Of a DNA stretch of 59,393 nt, positions 24,694-33,181 are shown one piece after another. This stretch comes from Actinoalloteichus_B caeruleus (lineage in GTDB: Bacteria > Actinomycetota > Actinomycetes > Mycobacteriales > Pseudonocardiaceae): assembly GCF_000718005.1 (NCBI RefSeq), contig NZ_JODV01000025.1; one strand, written 5' to 3'. Under the pieces are notes generated by a model. The model was not told the origin of the DNA. It saw only the letters and a program-made list of their open reading frames with translations, and did no database searches. A program made the translations under genes and the position numbers. Every line of letters begins with the position of its first letter. Position 1 is the stretch's first letter.

Positions 24694-25731
24694 ATGAGCG
24701 ACGCCGTGGTGGTCAGCGAACTCGTCAAGCGGTATGTGCCCAGCATGCCGGCCGCGGTCGACGGACTGAGTTTCTCGGTTCGCCGGGGTGAGGTGTTCGG
24801 GCTGCTCGGACCCAACGGCGCCGGGAAGACCACGACGATCGGTGTGCTCACCACCCGGGTCGTGGCCACGTCCGGACAAGCCATCGTGGCGGGGAGGGAC
24901 GTGACGACGGACGCGAGGAAGGCCCGCAGGGCACTTGCCGTCGTCCCGCAGCACAACAACCTCGACCGCTCCCTCGACGTGCGGCAGAACCTGCTCTACC
25001 ACGCGGCGTACCACGGCGTGAGCCGCGCGGTCCGCAAACAGCGAGCGGAGGAGATCCTGGAGCGCGTCGGCCTCCGGGACCGCGCCACGGCGAAGGCAGA
25101 GGAGCTGTCCGGTGGCCAGGCCCAGCGGGTGATGATCGCGCGGGCCCTGATGCACGAACCCGAGGTGCTGTTCCTCGACGAGCCGACCAGTGGCCTCGAC
25201 CCCCAGGCCCGCGTCTTCGTGCACGACGAGATCGTCAGGTTCCGGGAGGAGGGCGTGACCGTCGTGATCACCACGCACGACATGGAGGAGGCCACCAAGC
25301 TGTGCGACCGGGTTGGCATCGTCGACCACGGCAAGATGCTCAAGATCGACCCTCCGGCGGCGATGACGAGCGCGTTGCCGGGAAGCGCGACCCTGACGGT
25401 GACGATCAACGCGGACGAGAGCCAGGCGGACGCCGTCGTGACGGCGCTGTCCGAGCTGGACAACGTCGAACGGGTGGAGAAGATCAGCGCCGGCATGCCG
25501 GCACCGCCGCCGGGAATCCCGCTTCCGCCGTGGCTCCCGGTCCCCGCCCCCACCGCCGGCGGTGCCAACGGAACCCAGTTCCGGTTGTACACCTCGGTGG
25601 ACTCCTCGGTGGTCGTGCCGATCATGCTCAAGGTCCTCGCGGGGATCGGCTGCGACATCACGGATCTCTCCGTGAGCAAGCCGAGCCTGGAGGACGTGTT
25701 TCTCCACCTCACCGGACGGGAGCTCCGATGA
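24694..25731 (+). CDS. DrrA-like ABC exporter ATP-binding protein
   Basis: A 345-residue ATPase of the daunorubicin-resistance (DrrA) type. Walker A (GPNGAGKTTT) is near 40-49, the Q-loop VVPQHNNLDRS near 89, signature LSGGQAQR near 138-145, Walker B (VLFLDEPTSGLDP), H-loop TTHDMEEA, and a C-terminal regulatory domain ending in SLEDVFLHLTG. That domain is interrupted by a proline-rich stretch near residues 270-290. The ATG at 24694 is chosen; an ATG at 24685 and a TTG at 24667 are also in frame. The stop overlaps the permease start (ATGA). Export or self-resistance is inferred from family and place. Confidence 0.92.
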   Translation: MSDAVVVSELVKRYVPSMPAAVDGLSFSVRRGEVFGLLGPNGAGKTTTIGVLTTRVVATSGQAIVAGRDVTTDARKARRALAVVPQHNNLDRSLDVRQNLLYHAAYHGVSRAVRKQRAEEILERVGLRDRATAKAEELSGGQAQRVMIARALMHEPEVLFLDEPTSGLDPQARVFVHDEIVRFREEGVTVVITTHDMEEATKLCDRVGIVDHGKMLKIDPPAAMTSALPGSATLTVTINADESQADAVVTALSELDNVERVEKISAGMPAPPPGIPLPPWLPVPAPTAGGANGTQFRLYTSVDSSVVVPIMLKVLAGIGCDITDLSVSKPSLEDVFLHLTGRELR

Positions 25732-26564
25732 CCGCCATCGACGTGCCGCCGCAGGCACCACAGTCACCGCGGCGCGACCGCGCCGAGCTGGGCACGGCGC
25801 TGCGCGTGTTCGGCGCACTGCTGAGCAGGGACTTCTACGTCACGGGCAAGGACCTCTCGGGGTTCCTGGTCAAGACCCTGCTCCAGCCGTTCCTGATGTT
25901 GTTCATCTTCGGCAAGGTCCTCGCTGACCTCGGCTTCATCGCCCCGGGCTTCGCCCAGCTGTTGTTCCCCGGTGTCATCGCGCTGAACGGGTTCCTCGGC
26001 GCGCTCCAGGCGACGGCCATGCCGATGGTCATGGACTTCTCGTTCACCAAGGAGATCGAGGACCGACTGCTCGCGCCGGTGTCGATGAGCGTCGTCGCGC
26101 TGGAGAAGGTCGTCTTCGGCGCGCTGCGCGGACTGATGTCCGGTGTTGTGATGATCCCGATCGGGTTCCTGATCCTGGACGGCGTGTCCTGGGATCCCGC
26201 TGGCCTGCTCCCCGCCTTCCTGATGCTGGTGATGTGCTCCCTCGCGGCGGCGGGCGTGGGCATGGTGATGGGCACCTTCGTCCCCCCAGCCAAGATCGAC
26301 ATCGTGTTCACCGCGACGTTGACCCCGCTGATGTTCACCGGCGCGACGCAGTTCCCGTGGCACGGGCTCGCGCACCTGCCATGGTTCCAGTTCGTGTGCG
26401 CCCTCAACCCCCTGACCTACGCGAGCGAGGGCATGCGGGACGTCCTGCTGGACAACTCCGTGCAGACGATCCCGTACTGGCTGTGCTCGGTGGCGCTGGT
26501 CGGGATGACCGCGGTCTTCGTGGTCCTGGGCACCATCGGTTTCAAGCGCCGCGCGGTGTCCTGA
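25728..26564 (+). CDS. ABC-2 type permease, DrrB-like
   Basis: A 278-residue membrane protein with six likely membrane segments, partner of the preceding ATPase. The ABC-2 family pattern is visible: an N-terminal cytosolic stretch, FLVKTLLQPFLMLFIFGKVL, a FPGVIALNG loop, MVLMCSLAAAGVGMVMGTF-like helices, and the C-terminal NPLTYASEGMRDVLL motif shared by DrrB and NodJ proteins. The ATG lies inside the ATPase stop (ATGA), so expression is coupled. The frame is open upstream inside the ATPase gene, but that is a shadow. Confidence 0.92.
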   Translation: MTAIDVPPQAPQSPRRDRAELGTALRVFGALLSRDFYVTGKDLSGFLVKTLLQPFLMLFIFGKVLADLGFIAPGFAQLLFPGVIALNGFLGALQATAMPMVMDFSFTKEIEDRLLAPVSMSVVALEKVVFGALRGLMSGVVMIPIGFLILDGVSWDPAGLLPAFLMLVMCSLAAAGVGMVMGTFVPPAKIDIVFTATLTPLMFTGATQFPWHGLAHLPWFQFVCALNPLTYASEGMRDVLLDNSVQTIPYWLCSVALVGMTAVFVVLGTIGFKRRAVS

Positions 26565-27159
26565 CCCTCGTGCCGGTGCGACGTGGGCGAGGGGGATGAC
26601 CGACCCCTCACCCGCGCTCCGGGACGGCATCCAGGCCGCCCGCACCACCGCCCACTACTGGCGGAGGGGCACCTCGACGGGCGGAGCGGCTGCCCGATCC
26701 CACCGGTGGCGTGATCACCGTCCTGGGCCAGCGGACGGCGTACCCGTGGTCGTCCGGGCGGATCACCTGGGGGATGCGGGGCGGGGTGTGCCGAGGACGT
26801 TCGATCTCCACCGAGGAGACACGGGTCACCTCCGCGAGAGCGGCGAGGAACTGCTCGGGACCCCGAGTCAGCCAGGGGGATCGTCGTCACCGACCGGGGG
26901 CGTGCCATGCGTGTCGGGCGGGTGGGGAGCGGGGCCGGGCGCCCGTAGCGACAACCCGGCCCCGCCAGGAGGCGTTGGCGGGAACGCGTTCGGGGCAGCG
27001 CCTCGCGACCAGACCCGCGGCGTCCCGGTGCGCGCCTGGTCGTCGACGACGTGCCGTGGTGGTCGCTCCGAAGCCAGCCGCGACGCGTGACCGGAGCCGG
27101 CCCGAGGTCCCGCGCGGGACCAGTCGTACCGCCCGGACCGCCCGGCCCCGCGGTGGGGC
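26565..27159. other. Gene-poor region, about 595 bases
   Basis: No confident gene is seen between the permease (plus) and the CPBP protease (minus), whose stops face this region. Several overlapping frames are open only because of high GC. One short minus-strand stretch near 26608-26880 looks like a decayed gene and is listed separately. Confidence 0.45.
26608..26880 (-). pseudogene. Possible gene remnant, unrecognised
   Basis: A minus-strand frame reads smoothly as protein (…GPEQFLAALAEVTRVSS, VEIERPRHTPPRIPQ, VIRPDDHGYAVRWP) with G/C-rich third positions, but it degenerates into low-complexity Gly/Pro/Arg sequence at both ends and has no good start. I do not recognise the family. It may equally be chance open frame. 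Confidence 0.22.
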
Positions 27160-28017
27160 TCAGACGCGCTCGACGACGCGCGGCGCGCCGCTGTCACCCG
27201 TGTGCCGCCGTTGTCCCACCGCACGGATCGGGGCGAGCAGCAGGGCGGTGACGGTGAGCGCCTGGATGCCCATGATCATGGCCTGGGTGACGGGGTGCTG
27301 GACGTTGAGCAGGACCATCGTCGCGTTGACCGCGAAGTGCGCCGCCACCGAGCCGACGACGCCCGCGCGTTCGTAGGCGCAGCAGCAGAGCATGGCCATC
27401 GGAATGGAGCTGACGGCGAAGAGCACGCCGCTGGGAGTCATGAGACCGAGCTGGTGTTGGACAGTCCCGGCGATGAAGAACAGCGGCAGGTGCCACACGG
27501 CCCAGACGGCGCCCAACACCAGGCCCACCTGGAAACGGCTCATCGACGCGCGCATCCTCGGGTACGCGGTGCCGCGCCAGCCCGGCTCCTCGGCCAGCGG
27601 TCCGGAGATCACCATCATGACGAGGAACAGCACGGGCCCCTGGGCGCTCATCATCTCCAACCCGGAGTCGAAGCTCGGCGTCGGCCCGTCACCCGCGCCA
27701 GCCAGGAACGCGCCAGCCAGCACGGTCGCCGAGGCCAACGCCAGGAGGACGGGAACCCAGACCAGCAGGGGGATCCGGAACCGCGCAGCGTGTTCCGGGA
27801 CGGCCTCCCGCCGCCGTCCTCGGCGGATGCGGATCACGAGCGCCGCGATCGAGGGCCCGAACGCTCCGAACAGGTGGGGCAGGACGGCGGGCGGGTTCAC
27901 CGCGGGCCCGCCCATCGCGATCGCCACGCCCCAGGACGCCCAGCTGACGACGAAGGAGATCGCCATGAACAGGACGAGGTCGCCGCGGTACGGGCTGGTC
28001 GATGGTGACGTGGACAT
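27160..28017 (-). CDS. CPBP family intramembrane metalloprotease
   Basis: A 285-residue integral membrane protein of the CPBP (Rce1/CAAX protease-like, Abi) family. About eight hydrophobic segments are present. The family motifs are visible as EEPGWRG (EExxxR type, near 142-148), WHLPLFF and a later HFAVNA segment, which supply metal ligands. In actinobacteria such proteins often have unknown substrates; roles in bacteriocin immunity have been described for some. AGGAGTA lies upstream of the ATG. It follows the hydrolase gene by 44 bases on the same strand and is probably cotranscribed. There is no evident link to the biosynthetic genes. Confidence 0.88.
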   Translation of the reverse strand: MSTSPSTSPYRGDLVLFMAISFVVSWASWGVAIAMGGPAVNPPAVLPHLFGAFGPSIAALVIRIRRGRRREAVPEHAARFRIPLLVWVPVLLALASATVLAGAFLAGAGDGPTPSFDSGLEMMSAQGPVLFLVMMVISGPLAEEPGWRGTAYPRMRASMSRFQVGLVLGAVWAVWHLPLFFIAGTVQHQLGLMTPSGVLFAVSSIPMAMLCCCAYERAGVVGSVAAHFAVNATMVLLNVQHPVTQAMIMGIQALTVTALLLAPIRAVGQRRHTGDSGAPRVVERV

Positions 28018-28061
28018 GCCAGGTACTCCTCGTGTCGAGTGCGGGGTGTGGGAAGCGGCGG

Positions 28062-28997
28062 TCAGGCGCCGGGGGCGGCGTCGAGCTGGCGCCCGAGCCA
28101 GGTGGTGACCAGCGCGAGCAGCTCGGGATCGACCGGTTGCCGCAGCAGCCGCCGGTAGGAGCGCAGGGTGTGGCGGCCGGGGTCGCGGCGCAGGACGTGC
28201 GTGAGGTCGGGCACGCGGTGGGTCTCGGCTCCGCCCGGCACCAGCCCAGCGATGGTGGCCAGGTCGGCTGGGTCGACCTGGATGTCCTTGTCACCGGTGA
28301 CGGCCAGGACGTGGGCCTTCGCGGCGGCGAGGTCGTCGCGCGTGTCGTGGACGAGCATCTCGCGCATCCACCGGGCGTTGACCGGGATCCCCGCGAGGCG
28401 CGCCACGTCCGTGTCGGTCCGCCGGAGACGGTCGAGGACGCGGTCGCCCACCGCCGCGAGCGGGCGCCGCAGCAGGCGGAGGGGTGCGGGCAGACCGCCG
28501 AAGATCGAGCCGGCCTGCCAACGCATGGCCTCCTCTCCCAGGCGGGCGTAACCGGCCAGCAGCACCACGGCCCGCACGTCCCCGTGGGCCGCGAGGGACA
28601 TGGCGTGCAGGGCGCCCTCGCTGTGCCCGAGGGCTCCGACGGCGTCGGCGCGGACGGCGGGGTGCGCGGCCAGCGCCCGCACCGCGGCCTCGGCGTCCCG
28701 GCGGTTGCCGGTGAACCCAGCGGCCTGCCAGACGCCGGGCGTGGCGCCGGCGCCACGCCGGTCGTAGCGGAGCGTCCCCATCCCCTCGGCGGCGAGTGCC
28801 GAGGCCAGGGCTGGGCCGAGGTTCGTCGGCAGCTTCGGGGTGTTGCCGTCGCGGTCCAGCGGACCGGAACCGTGCAACAGCAGGACGGCGGGGTGCGGCC
28901 CGGGCCCGGCGGGCAGTGTCAGCGTGCCGGCCAGGGGAGTCCCGTCATCCGCGGTGACCGTCATGTCGAGGTCGGGCAACGTTCCACTCCATCTCAC
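28062..28997 (-). CDS. Alpha/beta hydrolase (serine hydrolase)
   Basis: A 311-residue alpha/beta-hydrolase fold protein. The oxyanion-side motif LLLHGSGPLDRDG lies near residues 39-51, the nucleophile elbow GHSEG near 124-128, an acid in VTGDKDIQVDP, and a late His in DLTHVL. It resembles the dienelactone-hydrolase or S9-like esterases annotated as alpha/beta hydrolases; the substrate is unknown. The GTG at 28997 gives the longest form but lies inside a palindrome, so the ATG at 28964 (MTVTADDGTPLAG) may be the true start. It is divergent from a small HTH regulator, which probably controls this gene and the downstream protease gene. Confidence 0.85.
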   Translation of the reverse strand: MRWSGTLPDLDMTVTADDGTPLAGTLTLPAGPGPHPAVLLLHGSGPLDRDGNTPKLPTNLGPALASALAAEGMGTLRYDRRGAGATPGVWQAAGFTGNRRDAEAAVRALAAHPAVRADAVGALGHSEGALHAMSLAAHGDVRAVVLLAGYARLGEEAMRWQAGSIFGGLPAPLRLLRRPLAAVGDRVLDRLRRTDTDVARLAGIPVNARWMREMLVHDTRDDLAAAKAHVLAVTGDKDIQVDPADLATIAGLVPGGAETHRVPDLTHVLRRDPGRHTLRSYRRLLRQPVDPELLALVTTWLGRQLDAAPGA

Positions 28998-29034
28998 ATT
29001 GTTCTCAGCGGCGAGAACGTTATCAGATGTGAGA
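28992..29034. promoter_or_regulatory. Operator candidate between hydrolase and HTH regulator
   Basis: TCTCACAT (28992-28999) is perfectly inverted as ATGTGAGA (29027-29034). Inside lies a second perfect palindrome, GTTCTC-N6-GAGAAC (29001-29018). They fill the divergent gap, just before the regulator ATG at 29045. This is the usual place for autoregulation by a small HTH repressor. The binding protein is inferred. Confidence 0.65.
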
Positions 29035-29044
29035 CCATCAGCTC

Positions 29045-29575
29045 ATGGCAACCGCGGATCTTCTCCTCCACCCCGTCCGGCTGCGCATCCTGCAGACCCT
29101 GTTGGGGGCCGGCGAGCTGACCACCGGACAGCTCCGTGACCGGCTACCCGACATCCCGGCGGCGACCATGTACCGGCACGTCGCGGCCCTGGCCCAGGCC
29201 GAGATACTGGAGGTGGTGCGGGAGAGGCCCGTGCGCGGCACCGTCGAACGCAGCTACCGGGTCCGCCAGGACCGGGCCCTCGTCGACGACGACGCCCGCG
29301 GCACCATGACCAAGGACGACCACCGCCGAGCGTTCACCGTCTTCAGTGGAGCGATGCTGGCGGACTTCGACCGGTACCTCTCCCGTGACGACACCGAACC
29401 CGCCCGGGACAACCTGCTCTACCGCCAGGGCGTCGTCTGGGTCACCGACGAGGAGTTCGCCGAACTCGTCGAGGAGATCGAGGCCGCCGTCGAACGTCGC
29501 ACCCGCACCGCTCCCGGTGACGGCCGCGCCCGCCACATCATCAGCCTCGGACTGGTCCCCGACAGACCAGTGTGA
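29045..29575 (+). CDS. Small winged-helix transcriptional regulator (ArsR-like)
   Basis: A 176-residue protein. Residues 1-85 form an ArsR-like winged helix (LLLHPVRLRILQTLL, TTGQLRDRL, AATMYRHVAALAQAEILEVV). The C-terminal 90 residues are acidic and helical without an obvious metal site, as in HTH proteins that sense small molecules. Divergence from the hydrolase-protease pair and the palindromes in the gap suggest it represses both. There is no sign that it controls the megasynthases. Confidence 0.85.
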   Translation: MATADLLLHPVRLRILQTLLGAGELTTGQLRDRLPDIPAATMYRHVAALAQAEILEVVRERPVRGTVERSYRVRQDRALVDDDARGTMTKDDHRRAFTVFSGAMLADFDRYLSRDDTEPARDNLLYRQGVVWVTDEEFAELVEEIEAAVERRTRTAPGDGRARHIISLGLVPDRPV

Positions 29576-29954
29576 CCTCGCGGCCCGACCCACCGCCCCC
29601 AGCCGGACGGCAACGGCCGTTGGCGTCGCCGTGTCGCGCGGGAATTCCCGCCAGGGTGCCCCGCGTGGGCGGGTAGTCGCTGAGCGGCTTCGAAGCGGGT
29701 GCGCCGCGGTTCGCCCACGGGGCCCGACGAACCAGGAGGAGCTGGCCGGACCGGCGCTGGCCTTGATTGCGATTCGTGGACGCGCACCTCCCGGTCGGTG
29801 GGCGAGCGACGGTCTGGCTGGGCGAGACCGGGCGGAGTGGGCGGATGGCGGAACTGGTCCCACGAGGGAGCGGTCAGCTGGGGCACCACGGTGGGAGGGG
29901 GCTCGACGCCGGGGGTCCCGCTACCGGGACGGAGTCAACGGGTTCCCGACGTGG

Positions 29955-30125
29955 TCACGAGGGACCGGGTGCGATGGTGACCCGGTACACCGGGACGAGT
30001 TGGGCGTCGTCGAGGCGGAGGGTGACGTCCTTCGGACGTGGGTGTCGCCCAGTCTGACTCGCGGCAGCAGCCGGTGGGTGCCGGCGAAGGCGTTTGCGTC
30101 GAGGTCGACGCGGTAGGTGGCTGCT
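29955..30125 (-). pseudogene. Possible frameshifted gene remnant
   Basis: On the minus strand, one frame reads TYRVDLDANAFAGTHRLLP then RVRLGDTH, and the adjacent frame continues KDVTLRLDDAQLVPVYRV to a stop. Both parts have strongly G/C third positions, so a single frameshift near 30040 would join them. The family is not recognised. The alternative is chance. Confidence 0.3.
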
Positions 30126-30442
30126 CGTCGCGGTGGCCCGCCCAGGTGTTGCGGGGGTGCTGGCCCGGTGGCCGGCGCGAGCGCCTGGACCCTTCGACTC
30201 CTCCGGGCAGGCCACCAGCCCCCTGGGCAACCCGGGCGCGCTTGGCGCTCGTGCGGCGTGGCTGGGTGGGAGACGTGGTGCCGGTAGGTCGCTCGGCGGA
30301 GCGGGGGCGCCAACACCACCCGTTGGGCCATGACCGTCCGCAGGTGGAGGGCGGCTGGAATGAGCCTCAGGAGAGACCAGTGCCGGGTATTGATGAACAC
30401 GGAAAGTAACGGGCTGATAGCTCCGGGGGGCTAACGGTGCCT

Positions 30443-30497
30443 CTTAAGGAGAAGTGGGGTGTACCCCAGCGATAAGTTAAGTGTTCGGATGGTTAAG
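30443..30497. promoter_or_regulatory. Repeated TTAAG boxes in a low-GC island
   Basis: CTTAAG (30443-30448), GTTAAG (30476-30481) and GTTAAG (30492-30497) occur within 55 bases; the last two starts are 16 apart. The island is unusually AT-containing for this window and lies about 0.8 kb before the SARP start. A regulatory role is speculative. Confidence 0.25.
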
Positions 30498-31306
30498 GAC
30501 AAGCCCCCAAAAGTGTGAAATGCTAGTGTGAAGCGTCGGCTGATCGCCGAGTGCGACGATCCCGGACGCCTGCGTCCCGTGCCCACTGTTCCGGGTCGGC
30601 GCGCAAATGGGTGCCGGCAATCAGCGGCGGCCGTGGTGTGCGCGTCGCGCGGGAAAGGGAACGTGGGTGGTTCGGAGGGAGCGGAGCTGCGGAGTGGTCC
30701 TGGATTGGGGAAATCGCTCACGACGTGGTCGACGAATGGTTTCAGGTCGGCCGGGCCCCACATCCCTTGGTGGCGGGCGAGTACCCGTTCGGACGGCCGG
30801 CGGGAGTTGGAATGTGGGCGGTCCTCCCGGCGAAGGTCGTGCGCACCGGTCCGCCGGTCGGCCGCCGCGGAGTGGGACGGGGCACGGTGTTGACGGCGCT
30901 CACCGGTGGCGACGAGCCGCGAGGGCGGCCAGGCTGCGGGGCGGGCGTGGAAGGGAATGCGCCCTGGCCTCGAAGTGGCTGGGACGGGCACGCCGCATCG
31001 TACTGCGGGAATCCGGGACACGTTCCGTGTCCTGCTGGGTACCGTCGGTACTCGGAAAGCGGTGTGAGGTGTTGGAGCATGTTCGCCGGGCGGGTAAGTC
31101 GCGCGGACAGGTGTCCCGGCTTCGTGTCACCCGCGCTCGCGCATCACCTCCGAATGGGAGGGCGGTTCGGAGCCGGCGCTCGTGGGGCCGCCGTTCGCCT
31201 TTCCGTGAGATGGATGATGGGACCCAATTGTCCACTCGTCGAAATACGGAAGTCACGTTCAATAGTTCGTGCTCTTCCAGCGAACACGGATCTGTGGGGG
31301 GTTGCG

Positions 31307-33067
31307 TTGTCTTCCGGCCTGTCGTTCGACGTCCTCGGGCCACTGCGGGCGAAGTTCCGGGGGAAGGACCTCCACCCGGGACCAGCACGGCAGAGCGCCC
31401 TCCTCGGTGTCCTGCTCTCCCGCCCGAACGTCACGATGTCGTCCGACGAGCTGTTGGGAGCGGTGTGGGGTGAGGCGATCCCGAGTAGCGCGAGCAAGGT
31501 GATCCCCACCTACATCTACCGGTTGCGCAGGGTGCTGGCTGGCGCCGCGGTCATCGAACGGCGGCGCCCCGGCTACACCCTGCGGATCGACCCGGACACG
31601 GTGGATGCCGTCCGTTTCGCCAGGGCGGCGGCTCCCCGGAGCACGGACCAGGTCGGATACGGCCAGGTCGCCGACGCCCTTGCGCTCTGGCGGGGTGAAC
31701 CGTTCGACGGACTGCCAGGCCCGCTGCTGGCCCAGGATCGCGTTCGACTCCACCAGCTGCGGTTGGGCCTGCTGATGCGGCGGGCGGGACTGGACATCGC
31801 CGCGGGTGACCACCCAAGCGCGGTGCTCGACCTGACGGAGATACGAGAACGGCATCCGCTGCACGAGCAGGCCGCCTGCCTGCTGATGGCGGCGCTGTAC
31901 CGGAGTGGCCGACAGGCCGAGTCCCTGATGGTCTACTCCAGCATGCGACTGAGGCTCCTCGACGAATTGGGCATGGAACCCGGTGAGGAACTCTTCGCGG
32001 CGCACCAAGCCGTCCTGAACCGCGACGAGCGGGCGATTGACCGCATCACGGAGCGCTTCGCTCCCGCGGCGACCGCCACGGGCCGGGTGGAGGTGTTGCG
32101 TTCCAACCTCCCCGCCGAAACCGGCTCCCTCGAGGGGCGGAACGAGGAACTCGACCGTGTCCTCAAGGTGATGTCCGGTGCGCGGGAGCGGCGACAGGTG
32201 GTGGCGATCGACGGTATGCCCGGCGTCGGCAAGACCGCTTTCGCCCTGCGGCTGGCGCACACCATCGCGGCTGACTACCCCGACGGTCAGTACTATCTCG
32301 ACCTCCGAGGTCACGGCCCATCCCCCCTGTCCACCGCCGACTCGGTGCGTTCCCTGCTCGCGAGCATGGGGGTGGCGGCGGAGGATGGGCTCGACCGGGA
32401 CGAGTACCAGGCCGCAGTGCTGCGCGCGAGGATGGCGAACCGCAGGATCCTCGTCGTCCTCGACGACGTGGTGTCCAGCGAGCGAATCCTGCCGCTGCTC
32501 CCCTCGTCAACCGGGTCCACGTTGATCACGGTCAGCAGGAACAAGCTGCTGGCGCTCCCCGCGACGCACACCTGCTCGCTTCCCGCCCTCTCCGACAGTG
32601 CCGCGAGATCACTGCTCGCGGGCCTGGTCGGAGCCGAGCGGCTCGACGCTGAGGCCACGGCGACCGCCCAGCTGATCCAGGCGTGCGCGGGTCACCCACT
32701 GGCTCTGACACTCGCCGCGAACAGACTGCGTCACCGACCCGTGCTGCGGATCTCCGTGCTCGCCCGACAACTGGCCAGTCGGGACACGAATTCGGTCCTG
32801 CGGGCGGAGTCGGTCAGCCTGCTCACCGTGGTGTCCTCGTCGATAGCGAGGTTGGAGGAGAGCGAACGCACCGTACTGGCGGCCCTCGCTGCCACGGGAA
32901 CCGTCACGACCCCCTCCTCACTGGCCAGCCGGGTCGCTCGCGCGCGGGACGAGGTCGAGGCGTCACTTGACCTGCTGGTCGACGCCAACCTGGTCGCGCA
33001 GGTTGAGGACGAACGGTTCCTCCTGCACCCGGTAATCGGTCGTTGCGTGTCCTCGGGAGCGGTGTGA
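31307..33067 (+). CDS. SARP-family transcriptional activator with NB-ARC ATPase domain
   Basis: A pathway-specific activator type (AfsR/DnrI/RedD family); 586 residues. Residues 1-95 are the OmpR-like winged helix (FDVLGPLRAKF, SSDELLGAVWGE, ASKVIPTYIYRLRRVL). Residues 96-240 are the bacterial transcriptional activation domain (DALALWRGEPFDGLPG, LHEQAACLLMAALYRSGRQAES, LLDELGMEPGEEL). The rest is an NB-ARC domain with P-loop GMPGVGKTAF near 302-312 and LVVLDDV. There is no C-terminal TPR part. The TTG at 31307 is chosen because homology begins there and GGGGGG lies 5 bases upstream; the frame is open upstream without protein-like sequence. It probably activates one or both neighbouring cluster halves, inferred from family and place. 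Confidence 0.9.
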   Translation: MSSGLSFDVLGPLRAKFRGKDLHPGPARQSALLGVLLSRPNVTMSSDELLGAVWGEAIPSSASKVIPTYIYRLRRVLAGAAVIERRRPGYTLRIDPDTVDAVRFARAAAPRSTDQVGYGQVADALALWRGEPFDGLPGPLLAQDRVRLHQLRLGLLMRRAGLDIAAGDHPSAVLDLTEIRERHPLHEQAACLLMAALYRSGRQAESLMVYSSMRLRLLDELGMEPGEELFAAHQAVLNRDERAIDRITERFAPAATATGRVEVLRSNLPAETGSLEGRNEELDRVLKVMSGARERRQVVAIDGMPGVGKTAFALRLAHTIAADYPDGQYYLDLRGHGPSPLSTADSVRSLLASMGVAAEDGLDRDEYQAAVLRARMANRRILVVLDDVVSSERILPLLPSSTGSTLITVSRNKLLALPATHTCSLPALSDSAARSLLAGLVGAERLDAEATATAQLIQACAGHPLALTLAANRLRHRPVLRISVLARQLASRDTNSVLRAESVSLLTVVSSSIARLEESERTVLAALAATGTVTTPSSLASRVARARDEVEASLDLLVDANLVAQVEDERFLLHPVIGRCVSSGAV

Positions 33068-33147
33068 CGCTCCAAGCCCCCTGCCGTGCGCCCCGGGGGA
33101 CGCGGACAGCACCGGGAGGATCCGTCGCCCGACCGGGGTCCTTCGCG

Positions 33148-33171
33148 CCGGCGCCGTACCTCCTGCGCCGG
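33148..33171. terminator. Hairpin between convergent SARP and GHMP-kinase genes
   Basis: CCGGCGC (33148-33154) and GCGCCGG (33165-33171) form a perfect 7-bp stem with a 10-base loop in the 114-base convergent gap. It could end both the SARP transcript and the long minus-strand NRPS operon. There is no T-run. Confidence 0.5.
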
Positions 33172-33181
33172 ACCGGGCGTG

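Larger units (their letters stand above)
29576..31306. other. Long region without a confident gene (about 1.7 kb)
   Basis: This lies between the HTH regulator and the SARP gene, both on plus. Many frames are open, but none combines a start, a ribosome site and recognisable protein. It holds a short frameshifted coding-like stretch (29955-30125, minus) and, at about 30400-30540, a less GC-rich island with repeated TTAAG boxes that could be a promoter area. The stretch 30550-31300 is open in the SARP frame but reads as low-complexity Gly/Arg sequence. Confidence 0.5.

Noticed and set aside
25302..25727. Upstream extension of the permease frame
   Set aside because: It lies within the ATPase gene; family similarity and the ATGA overlap place the start at 25728.
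24520..25818. Upstream extension of the FkbK-type frame
   Set aside because: It runs antisense through the DrrA-like gene; the Rossmann motif and ribosome site fix the start at 24519.
26596..27090. 164-codon plus-strand frame
   Set aside because: No family resemblance, poor composition, and no following gene; treated as chance.
30431..31021. 196-codon minus-strand frame before the SARP gene
   Set aside because: Low-complexity translation without motif or ribosome site.
30551..31306. Upstream extension of the SARP frame
   Set aside because: The sequence is Gly/Arg-rich noise; SARP homology begins at 31307 after a purine-rich site.
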